A stretch of 7,361 nucleotides of DNA from assembly GCA_021286925.1 (NCBI GenBank), contig JAJTBL010000085.1:1-7361 (forward strand), in the 5' to 3' direction. This document shows, one piece after another, positions 1-6,300 of this stretch. The notes below the pieces were generated by a model. That model was not told the DNA's origin. It searched no databases and worked only from the letters and a program-made list of their open reading frames with translations. Every line of letters starts with the position of its first letter. Position 1 is the stretch's first letter. This stretch comes from Spirochaetia bacterium (GTDB lineage: Bacteria; Spirochaetota; Spirochaetia; Treponematales; Rectinemataceae). The position numbers and the translations under genes are program-made.

Positions 1-54
1 AACCCCTGTTGGCGGGATGAAAACCCGCTGTCCTGACCGCTAGACGATGGGGAC
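1..54 (-). tRNA. tRNA-Glu (anticodon UUC), 3' part cut off by the window edge
   Basis: Read on the minus strand, the segment folds as tRNA positions 1 to 54. It has a 7-nt acceptor strand GTCCCCA and a D stem GTCT/GGAC. The anticodon stem GCGGG/CCCGC closes the loop TTTTCAT, so the anticodon is TTC (forward bases 19-21). A CAAC variable region and the T-stem strand AGGGG follow. The T loop, the 3' acceptor strand and any encoded CCA lie to the left of the window. The GTCCCC start and GGTCAGGAC D arm are typical of bacterial tRNA-Glu. It charges glutamate and reads GAA/GAG codons. Confidence 0.95.
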
Positions 55-118
55 ATTGATTGTGGCCAGCAGATAATAAACCGCCGCACTTTTGCCTTTC
101 GGCGTCCAGCGCAATGCG

Positions 119-147
119 AAATTACCAAAAACAGGCACTTTTGTCAA
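119..147 (-). promoter_or_regulatory. Candidate sigma-70 promoter for tRNA-Glu
   Basis: On the minus strand a perfect -35 hexamer TTGACA (forward 142-147) is followed by a 17-bp spacer and the weak -10 TAATTT (forward 119-124), preceded by an extended -10 TGG. Transcription would begin near 112, leaving a leader of nearly 60 nt before the tRNA. That leader includes a small GCC-GAAA-GGC hairpin (94-103) that may assist 5' processing. The -35 is convincing; the -10 matches only three of six bases. Confidence 0.55.
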
Positions 148-157
148 GCGAAAATTC

Positions 158-179
158 AAAAAATAGCGAAACTTGCTAT
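158..179 (-). terminator. Short intrinsic terminator after the RelA/SpoT-TPR gene
   Basis: On the minus strand a 5-bp stem ATAGC/GCTAT with a 7-nt loop (forward 163-179) runs directly into a run of T (forward 158-162). It lies 17 nt past the stop codon of the gene at 196-1500 and just before the tRNA promoter, where a terminator is expected. The stem is short, so efficiency is uncertain. Confidence 0.5.
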
Positions 180-195
180 GCCCAAGGAGACAGCT

Positions 196-1500
196 TTAAA
201 AATCAGTTTGAGAGATTCGTTCCTTGATCTGATTTAAAAGATGCCGGGCAAGCGTATTTTCAGGTTCTATTCTGAGTGCTATTTCGCAATCGGCAAGCGC
301 CTGCGCCGTATCACCCAGTTTCCAATAGGAGAGCGCTCTCCGATAGCGTGAAAAAAAGTGATATGGATGGATTTTGAGAGCGCTGGAAAAGTCGTCTATT
401 GCGCTTGAATAGTCTTCCAGAATGCTTTTTACGACACCACGGTAATACAGCGCCTTATAGCACTCTGGGTCGAGAATGAGGCAGGCGCTGAAATCCCTGA
501 GCGCTTCCTTATAGCGGGATTGGGCAAAATATGCCATTCCGCGATGTTTGTAGACTACCGCGAGAATTTCTTTCTCTGGCTTTTTCAGGATAATCTCAGA
601 ATAAATCTGCTCGGCTTTGTCAAAATCGGCATTATTGTGCGCCTCAAGCGCGGCGAGCAACAGGCCGTCCATGCCAAAGGATTTGAAGCTTTCAAGTTCG
701 AATTTACTTTCCGAGCCATCGCTCGAATGCTGGACAGCTGGTTTCCCCGCAGTCTGCCCTCCCTGATTCTCACGCTTGACGTCTGCCAACTCAGGTTCGG
801 ACACTTCCTCGATTTTTTGATAAAAAGCCTGCCGGCGCTTTGCCAGCTCTGCGTTCAAGCGCTTCTGGTATTCAAGAATCTCTTGAAATATGATGTCGGA
901 AAGCGTCAAATTGGCATTGAGGGCGGCCAGTTTCCGCTTCATCGGTTCATCAAAGGGAGTGAATTCCGCTTTATAGACCAGCTCATGTTCAACTTCCGCC
1001 CATGCCTCCTGCAGGATTGTCCTGAGCTGGACTTCAATCACATTCCGATCAAGATTTTTGCACAGTGGCATCAATGCTTCGGGAATTTTGACAAGAACAT
1101 GGATTGATTCATAGCCGAATTCCCGAAACGAACGCTCTGATCCTTTGCGTTCGATTTCTTCTATGCTAAAAGCTTCTTTCATGGCGTTTTCGGCGATTGC
1201 AAGATCGCCCAAAAAGGGACAGACAACCCGAACCGCGAGCATGTCATTGACGGGGCTTGCCGTACTCGATTCTGTCCATGCGGTTTTCAAGAGGCGCAGC
1301 CGTTTGGCGTAATACGATTCAAATTGCTTGACCCTTGATTTTATGGTTGGCCGAAGACCTGCCTGTTTTAAGAGCTTACTCAGGTTGTCCACAAAAACGG
1401 CGAGAGCTTTTTCATAATCCTGAGCACAAGATGCATATTGTTCGGCTAGCTTTGCCTTATCGGGAATGACGAGAACATATTTTTCTCTGGTCATGGCCAT
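196..1500 (-). CDS. RelA/SpoT-domain nucleotide pyrophosphotransferase (short alarmone synthetase type) fused to TPR repeats
   Basis: A 434-residue protein whose N-terminal half is a RelA/SpoT synthetase domain (about 35-215). Visible motifs are SRVKQFESYYAKRL (55-68, ATP-site type), NDMLAVRVV with the expected metal-binding Asp86, FGYESIHVLV (128-137), and EVQLRTILQEAWAEVEHEL (156-174) with the conserved Glu156. No HD hydrolase, TGS or ACT domain is present, so it is not a full-length Rel. A charged helical stretch (205-245) and a polar linker (245-270) lead to four TPR units at about 283-310, 315-345, 349-379 and 383-413. Such domains transfer pyrophosphate from ATP, usually to GTP/GDP to make (p)ppGpp. 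Some toxic relatives instead modify the tRNA CCA end, and sequence alone does not decide between these. TPRs suggest regulation by a protein partner. The start may be ATG 1500 or ATG 1494 (MTREKYVL); neither has a clear Shine-Dalgarno. It is cytosolic and appears monocistronic. Confidence 0.88.
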   Translation of the reverse strand: MAMTREKYVLVIPDKAKLAEQYASCAQDYEKALAVFVDNLSKLLKQAGLRPTIKSRVKQFESYYAKRLRLLKTAWTESSTASPVNDMLAVRVVCPFLGDLAIAENAMKEAFSIEEIERKGSERSFREFGYESIHVLVKIPEALMPLCKNLDRNVIEVQLRTILQEAWAEVEHELVYKAEFTPFDEPMKRKLAALNANLTLSDIIFQEILEYQKRLNAELAKRRQAFYQKIEEVSEPELADVKRENQGGQTAGKPAVQHSSDGSESKFELESFKSFGMDGLLLAALEAHNNADFDKAEQIYSEIILKKPEKEILAVVYKHRGMAYFAQSRYKEALRDFSACLILDPECYKALYYRGVVKSILEDYSSAIDDFSSALKIHPYHFFSRYRRALSYWKLGDTAQALADCEIALRIEPENTLARHLLNQIKERISQTDF

Positions 1501-1534
1501 AGTATATCATAATTCCGGAATTTTGGCATGACAA
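1501..1534 (-). promoter_or_regulatory. Candidate promoter and palindromic operator of the RelA/SpoT-TPR gene
   Basis: On the minus strand TATACT (forward 1501-1506) is a good -10 that directly abuts the first ATG. A perfect 12-bp palindrome AATTCCGGAATT (1511-1522) sits just upstream, where it would overlap the -10/-35 spacer. A TTGTCA -35 candidate (1529-1534) is 22 bp from the -10, longer than ideal. If this -10 is used, transcription would start near base 1494, which is the A of the second ATG. Confidence 0.35.
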
Positions 1535-1579
1535 AGCTATCCGAGGCAATTTCAATATTGCAGGATTTTGAAAGGCAGC

Positions 1580-2023
1580 CTATTTAGCCGTTTCAAGCCC
1601 GTTGATAAAAAGCTTGAGCGAGCCGCTTTCCGGAACCGATGCTTTCAGGCTTTTTTCTATGGCTTCGTACATGAGCGGGAAGCGAATCGCCATATCAGCG
1701 AGATTCGGCAATTCAATATTGACATACAGGATTCCTGAGCGGAGCATGAACGAGCTTACGTAAGCGCTTAAAGGAAACAGCGGCTGAAGATTGTGATTCA
1801 TAGGGCCAAGCACAAGTTCATCGATAACCCGTCTGGCGCGTTCTTCCGTGCTTCCGATTGGATTCAGAACACGCCGCTCCTGCACCAGGGTTTTACCGTG
1901 CTGATCGGGAAAATAGAGAGCGCAGGAATTTGCGGGGAGCGTCAGGCCATAGGCAATGACGCCAGCCGCAAGCAAAATCGGTATGATGATCAGCGCACCA
2001 TACGTATGATGGGTATTCTGCAT
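1580..2023 (-). CDS. Membrane-anchored GerMN-domain protein
   Basis: A 147-residue protein with a short N-terminus, one hydrophobic segment (about 9-29, GALIIIPILLAAGVIAYGL) and a single GerMN domain (about 33-143). Family hallmarks visible are ALYFPDQHGKTLVQERR, a STEERARRVIDELVLGP helix, and SGILYVNIELPNLA. The likely topology is an N-terminal anchor with the domain outside the cytoplasmic membrane. GerMN domains were named from the Bacillus spore protein GerM but are widespread in non-sporulating bacteria, often near amidases, where they are thought to act at peptidoglycan; the molecular activity is unknown. The start is ATG 2023: GAAAGG, overlapping the upstream stop, is a plausible ribosome binding site. 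A TTG eight codons earlier (2047) would overlap the amidase gene and is less likely. Only 4 nt separate it from the amidase stop, so the two are co-transcribed and perhaps translationally coupled. Confidence 0.85.
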   Translation of the reverse strand: MQNTHHTYGALIIIPILLAAGVIAYGLTLPANSCALYFPDQHGKTLVQERRVLNPIGSTEERARRVIDELVLGPMNHNLQPLFPLSAYVSSFMLRSGILYVNIELPNLADMAIRFPLMYEAIEKSLKASVPESGSLKLFINGLETAK

Positions 2024-2027
2024 TGGT

Positions 2028-3116
2028 TTACCTTTCGAAGTGCTCAATAAAATCGACTATACCATTGTAAATCGCATCGGCAATTTTCCTCAAGTAGACT
2101 GAATCAGCAAGCAAAAGCCCTTCTTCCGGATTCGTAATAAAGCCCATCTCTATAAGAATGGACGGCATTTTGGCATTTCTGACTACAAACCATTCTTCAG
2201 CCCGGATGCCTCGTCCCGGACTTGCATCGCCAATCAATGAACCTAATCGATCGTAGACCTTCCGCGCCAGAATAATACTTTCGGTCGTAAATTCCTCTTC
2301 AAGCATCGCATTGAGAATCGGTGCGATATCCTTTCCTTTTTCCTGCACTGTCGTCGCATCGACAACGGTGCGGCGATATTCAGGATTGAGGTACCAGACT
2401 TCAAAACCTTTGGCATTTTTATTGAACGAAGCATTGGCATGAATGGAAACATAAATAACGGCCTGAGAAGGCTTCAGCGGAATGGAATTAGCCATCTCAA
2501 CCCGCTGATCCAGGGTTGGGTAGCTGTCTCCTTCTCTCGTGGTCAGAATTTTACGGTTCGGGTATCGTTCGGACAGCAATTGGATAACTCGCTTCGATAC
2601 CGCAAGCGTCAGATTTTTTTCAAAAAGCTTGACAGTCCCCAGTTCGGCGACAGCTCCGGTGTCTTTGCCGCCATGTCCTGGATCGATGAGAATTGCAGCT
2701 ACCGAATATTTCCCTTCGGTCTCTTTCTGCTTCGCACTATAATAGTTTTCTACGGCTCGCCGTGCATCGGGAGGAAACAATAATACCCCTTCCCTATGGT
2801 AGGGAGCGCTGACTTTAACAATCTGCCGGAAATCAAGGGCAAGATATGGTTGGTCTGCGGCAAAGGACAGATAATTGCCTTCTTTTAAAAAATAGCCGGT
2901 TTTTAGGAGCGGATCATAGAACAGCTGAACTGCCAGGGATTTCTGCAAATCCTGAGCGCTGACAGCAGCATCTGCCTGCTGACCATATATCAGTACAAGA
3001 CTGCATGAAAACAAGATGGAAAGCGCAAGAAGACCGACCCGATTCCGAATAGGCATAAGCATATAGTGCTTTAAATTGCGATAATAGTACAGTCTTGCAT
3101 TGAAGAATTTTTTCAT
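2028..3116 (-). CDS. N-acetylmuramoyl-L-alanine amidase (Amidase_3 family), exported
   Basis: A 362-residue exported zinc hydrolase that cleaves the amide bond between N-acetylmuramic acid and the stem peptide of peptidoglycan. Residue numbers are from ATG 3116. A basic N-terminus and hydrophobic segment (about 26-45) precede QQADAA, a plausible signal-peptidase site. An unassigned beta-rich ectodomain follows (about 52-138), then the Amidase_3 domain (about 142-360). It carries DPGHGGKDTGA with zinc ligand His148, a Glu ligand in LFEKNL (Glu166), SIHAN (His226), and LIEMGFITNPEE with catalytic Glu323. The start is uncertain: TTG 3131, ATG 3116 and ATG 3062 are in frame and none has a good Shine-Dalgarno. 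ATG 3062 would give the most ordinary signal-peptide length. The region upstream of 3121 is a copy of a dispersed repeat, which may have displaced the original leader. It is first gene of the operon with the GerMN gene. Confidence 0.9.
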   Translation of the reverse strand: MKKFFNARLYYYRNLKHYMLMPIRNRVGLLALSILFSCSLVLIYGQQADAAVSAQDLQKSLAVQLFYDPLLKTGYFLKEGNYLSFAADQPYLALDFRQIVKVSAPYHREGVLLFPPDARRAVENYYSAKQKETEGKYSVAAILIDPGHGGKDTGAVAELGTVKLFEKNLTLAVSKRVIQLLSERYPNRKILTTREGDSYPTLDQRVEMANSIPLKPSQAVIYVSIHANASFNKNAKGFEVWYLNPEYRRTVVDATTVQEKGKDIAPILNAMLEEEFTTESIILARKVYDRLGSLIGDASPGRGIRAEEWFVVRNAKMPSILIEMGFITNPEEGLLLADSVYLRKIADAIYNGIVDFIEHFER

Positions 3117-3121
3117 TTGCG

Positions 3122-3237
3122 GGTCTTTCAAAATGCAGATGCATTGGGAAGGGCGAACTTACAATAGCGCGTGCTTTACGTTGGTTGTCAAGAACTGCAG
3201 GAAACTGCAGAGACAATTGCACAACCAATAAAGTTTT
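3122..3237 (+). repeat. Left copy of a ~116-bp dispersed intergenic repeat
   Basis: This segment aligns with 7004-7118 in the same orientation, with one single-base gap near the 3' end. By hand count 74 of the first 100 positions are identical, and the first 16 bases (GGTCTTTCAAAATGCA) are exact. It begins with an imperfect palindrome centred at 3139. It also contains a second structured part: 8-bp arms TTGGTTGT (3181-3188) and ACAACCAA (3221-3228) enclosing CTGCAG-GAAA-CTGCAG (3195-3210). The element fills the space between the amidase start and the nrdJ control region. No coding signal is supported. Confidence 0.75.
3161..3191 (-). promoter_or_regulatory. Weak candidate promoter for the amidase-GerMN operon
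   Basis: On the minus strand a perfect TTGACA (forward 3186-3191) is followed after 19 bp by TATTGT (forward 3161-3166). The spacing is two bases longer than optimal. Both boxes lie inside the left copy of the dispersed repeat, and the right copy keeps a similar TTGATA. If it is real, the repeat supplies the promoter of the operon. Confidence 0.3.
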
Positions 3238-3267
3238 CAAATTGGCTCATTTTTTTCTAATTCTCAC

Positions 3268-3296
3268 TTGCGTCAAAGCAACAATTGGATTATACC
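3268..3296 (+). promoter_or_regulatory. Candidate promoter of nrdJ
   Basis: TTGCGT (3268-3273) and TATACC (3291-3296) are separated by 17 bp, which predicts a start near 3303 and a leader of about 75 nt. The hexamers match consensus at three and four positions, so the call rests mainly on spacing and on position upstream of nrdJ. Confidence 0.35.
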
Positions 3297-3314
3297 TTAT
3301 CGAGGATACGAACA

Positions 3315-3358
3315 CCACTACATATAGTAGTAATAAAATTCGATTATACATATAGATT
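3315..3358 (+). promoter_or_regulatory. Tandem NrdR-box-like operator upstream of nrdJ
   Basis: The 9-mer TACATATAG occurs twice, at 3319-3327 and 3347-3355. The first lies in CCACTACATATAGTAG (3315-3330), which matches about 12 of 16 positions of the NrdR box as I recall it (ACACTATATATAGTGT type). The second (3343-3358) matches about 10 of 16. Each has dyad symmetry (ACTAC/GTAGT and ATACA/TGTAT). NrdR represses ribonucleotide reductase genes through paired boxes near the promoter. The 28-bp offset is a little short of the usual three helical turns. Confidence 0.4.
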
Positions 3359-3368
3359 GTATATTTTT

Positions 3369-3377
3369 GGAGGAAGG
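3369..3377 (+). promoter_or_regulatory. Strong ribosome binding site of nrdJ
   Basis: GGAGGAAGG stands immediately before ATG 3378. It is the strongest Shine-Dalgarno in the window and fixes the nrdJ start, ruling out the in-frame TTG at 3285. Confidence 0.85.
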
Positions 3378-6300
3378 ATGAAATTCGAGCGGCGCTTTAC
3401 AAAAAAAGGAAAAGGCCCCTACGCGGGCATAACATGGGAAAAAAGGACCAGCGAGATACGCAATCCCAACGGAAAACTTGTCTTCCATATGGATTCCGTC
3501 ATTGTGCCTTCTTTCTGGAGCCAGATTGCCACTGACATTATAGCGCAGAAATATTTCAGAAAAGCAGGAATTCCTGCAGACAAAGCGCGCGCATGGGAAG
3601 CCTTTGTCCCGGAATCACAACGGCAGTTAGCTGGCGACAGTCCGATTCCCGGGTCTGAACACGATGCGCGGCAAGTTTTCCACCGTCTGGCCTATACCTG
3701 GTGCGCCTGGGGCAGAAAAGCAGGCTATTTCGATTCAGACGATGATGAAAAAGCCTTTTATGACGAACTTCTCTATATGCTCGCCCATCAAATGGCCGCA
3801 CCGAACAGCCCGCAATGGTTCAATACCGGGCTTCATAGCGTCTATGAGATTGAAGGACCGGCGCAGGGACATTTCTACGTCGACCCTGAGACGAATGAAG
3901 TAGTAAAATCCCAGTCAGCGTATGAACGGCCGCAGCCGCATGCTTGTTTCATTCTCGATATCCAGGATGACCTTGTGAATGAAGGAGGCATCATGGATCT
4001 GGTAACCCGCGAAGCCCGTCTCTTCAAGTATGGATCGGGAACCGGCTCGAATTTTTCCAAAGTTCGGGCGAGAAATGAAAACCTTTCCGGCGGCGGTGTT
4101 TCTTCGGGCCTGCTGTCTTTCCTGAAAATAGCAGATCGCTCGGCTTCGGCTATCAAATCGGGCGGAACAACACGGCGCGCAGCCAAAATGGTCATTCTTG
4201 ATGCCGACCATCCCGATATCGAACAATACATCAACTGGAAAACCGAAGAAGAATACAAGGTCGCCTGTCTTGCAGCCGGAAGCGCCGCGCTCAACCGTTA
4301 CGCGAAAGACATGAAGTCGGCGATAGACTCGTTCGGCCCTGACCGGGAAAGCGCTTTTTCCCTCGCGGAAAACAAGCCTCTGCGTGCGGCTGTGCGAGGC
4401 GCAATCAAGGCTGGCATTCCTGCCGCATGGATTCATCAGGTTCTGACACTCTACTACCAATCGGGCGAACTCATCACGACACCACAGTACGATACCGGCT
4501 GGGAGTCTGAAGCCTACAACACAGTATCAGGACAATCATCCAACAATTCCGTGCGGGTGACGAATGCCTTCATGAACGCGGTCCTCACCGATGGCGAATG
4601 GGATCTCATCGCCAGAACAACCGGCAAAAAAATGAGCTCAGTCAAGGCTCGAAAGCTCTGGGATGAAATCGCCAAGGCCGCCTGGCAGTGCGCCGATCCA
4701 GGAATTCAATTCCACACAACGGTCAATGAATGGCACACTTGCTTAAACGATGGTGAAATCCGAGGTTCTAATCCTTGCTCGGAATACATGTTCCTGGATG
4801 ATACCGCCTGTAACCTCGCCTCACTCAACCTGCTGGCTTTTTATGACCAGAAAGAAGAAATTTTCGATGATGAAGCATACAGGCATGCTATCCGCATCTG
4901 GACGACGGTCCTCGAGATTTCAGTCGTCATGGCGCAATTCCCAAGCAAGGAAATAGCGCGAAAAAGCTTCGACTACCGAACCCTCGGTCTGGGTTATGCA
5001 AACATCGGCAGTCTTCTGATGGTCATGGGACTTGCCTATGATTCGGATGAAGGCCGGGCCGTTGCCGCAGCCCTGTCGGCCATCCTTTCCGGCGAAGCGT
5101 ATGCGCAATCAGCACGAATGGCAAAGGAATGGGGGACTTTTGCACGATACCCCGCCAATGCCGATGTCATGCTTCGAGTCATTAGAAACCATCGAAGAGC
5201 AGCCTATGACGCAAAGCCAGAAGAGTATGAACAGATATCCATTACACCGCAAGGCTTGAAAGAATGGGCCTGTCCGGGAAATCTGATCGCTGCAGCCCGT
5301 GAATCCTGGGATGACGCTCTATCGCTGGGACAGCACTATGGTTTCAGAAACGCGCAGGTCACGGCATTGGCACCGACAGGAACCATTGGTCTTCTGATGG
5401 ATTGCGACACAACAGGAATCGAACCCGACTTTGCTCTGGTCAAGTTCAAAAAACTCGCCGGTGGCGGCTATTTTAAAATTATCAATTCCAGCGTTCCTCC
5501 TGCCCTGAAAACACTGGGATATTCAGAAGAAGAATCGAAAAAGATCCTCGAGTATGCGCTGGGAACTGAAACCCTCGAAGGAGCCCCAGCCATTTCAATT
5601 TCAGCTTTGAAAGCAAAAGGCTTTGATGATGCATCCATCGCCAAGATTGAAGCATCCCTGAAAAGCGCTTTTTCGCTGGAAAGCTGTTTCTCTGTCCACA
5701 CCTTGGGGCCTGAGCTCATGGCGCGGCTTGGAATCAGCGAAAAAACATATTCGGCCCCTGATTTCAGCTTACTGGCGCATCTTGGCTTCAGCGATGCAGA
5801 AATCGAAGCCGCCGAGCTGTATGCCTGCGGCACGATGGGGTTGGAAGGTGCGCCGATTCTCAAACCGGAGGATCTTCCAGTATTCGATACCGCCACTCCT
5901 TCCGGCAAGCGCGGCACCCGCAGCATCGACTGGCGAGCCCATATCGCCATGATGGCAGCAGTTCAGCCATTTATCACTGGAGCGATTTCCAAAACTATCA
6001 ACATGCCTAATACCGCGACGCTCGAAGATGTTAAAAACGCCTATTTGCTCGCCTGGAAATCCATGCTGAAATCTATCGCCCTGTATCGAGACGGCTCCAA
6101 GCTTTCCCAGCCGCTCTCCGCGCTTGCTCCGGGCTCCGATTTGATTGCCGATTCCATTGTTGCGCTTCAATCAGGGGAAATGGAGGATGAAGCAATGGAT
6201 GAACAGCCTCCCGTCAAAGAGACATCGGTTGCTGAAGCCGTCCGGGCACCGGAACTCCCGGGAATGCCGGTTTCTCCGCGCGGTGTGCGCCGTTCGCTTC

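Noticed and set aside
195..209. The 15-mer TTTAAAAATCAGTTT at the RelA/SpoT-TPR stop recurs at 7115-7129, at the end of the right repeat, suggesting a third repeat copy
   Set aside because: Similarity does not extend convincingly on either side, the sequence is AT-rich, and at 195-209 it is mostly coding for the last residues of the protein.
520..1107. Open frame of 195 codons on the plus strand, opposite the RelA/SpoT-TPR gene
   Set aside because: It is antisense to a gene with clear domain motifs, has no recognisable domain or ribosome binding site, and shows the low-complexity composition of an antisense shadow.
1501..1579. Search for a terminator between the GerMN gene and the RelA/SpoT-TPR gene
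   Set aside because: No stem followed by a T run is visible on the minus strand, so read-through from the amidase-GerMN operon remains possible.
2914..3240. Open frame on the minus strand spanning the left repeat and the 5' end of the amidase gene
   Set aside because: It overlaps the amidase in another frame, and the equivalent frame in the right repeat has early stops.
3285..3377. 31-residue N-terminal extension of NrdJ from the TTG at 3285
   Set aside because: GGAGGAAGG stands directly before ATG 3378, and MKFERRFT is the usual family start. The extension would translate the promoter and operator region.
3117..3377. Cobalamin riboswitch upstream of the B12-dependent nrdJ
   Set aside because: I found no B12-box-like core or the expected multi-stem layout, and the stretch is taken up by the repeat, promoter and operator-like sites.
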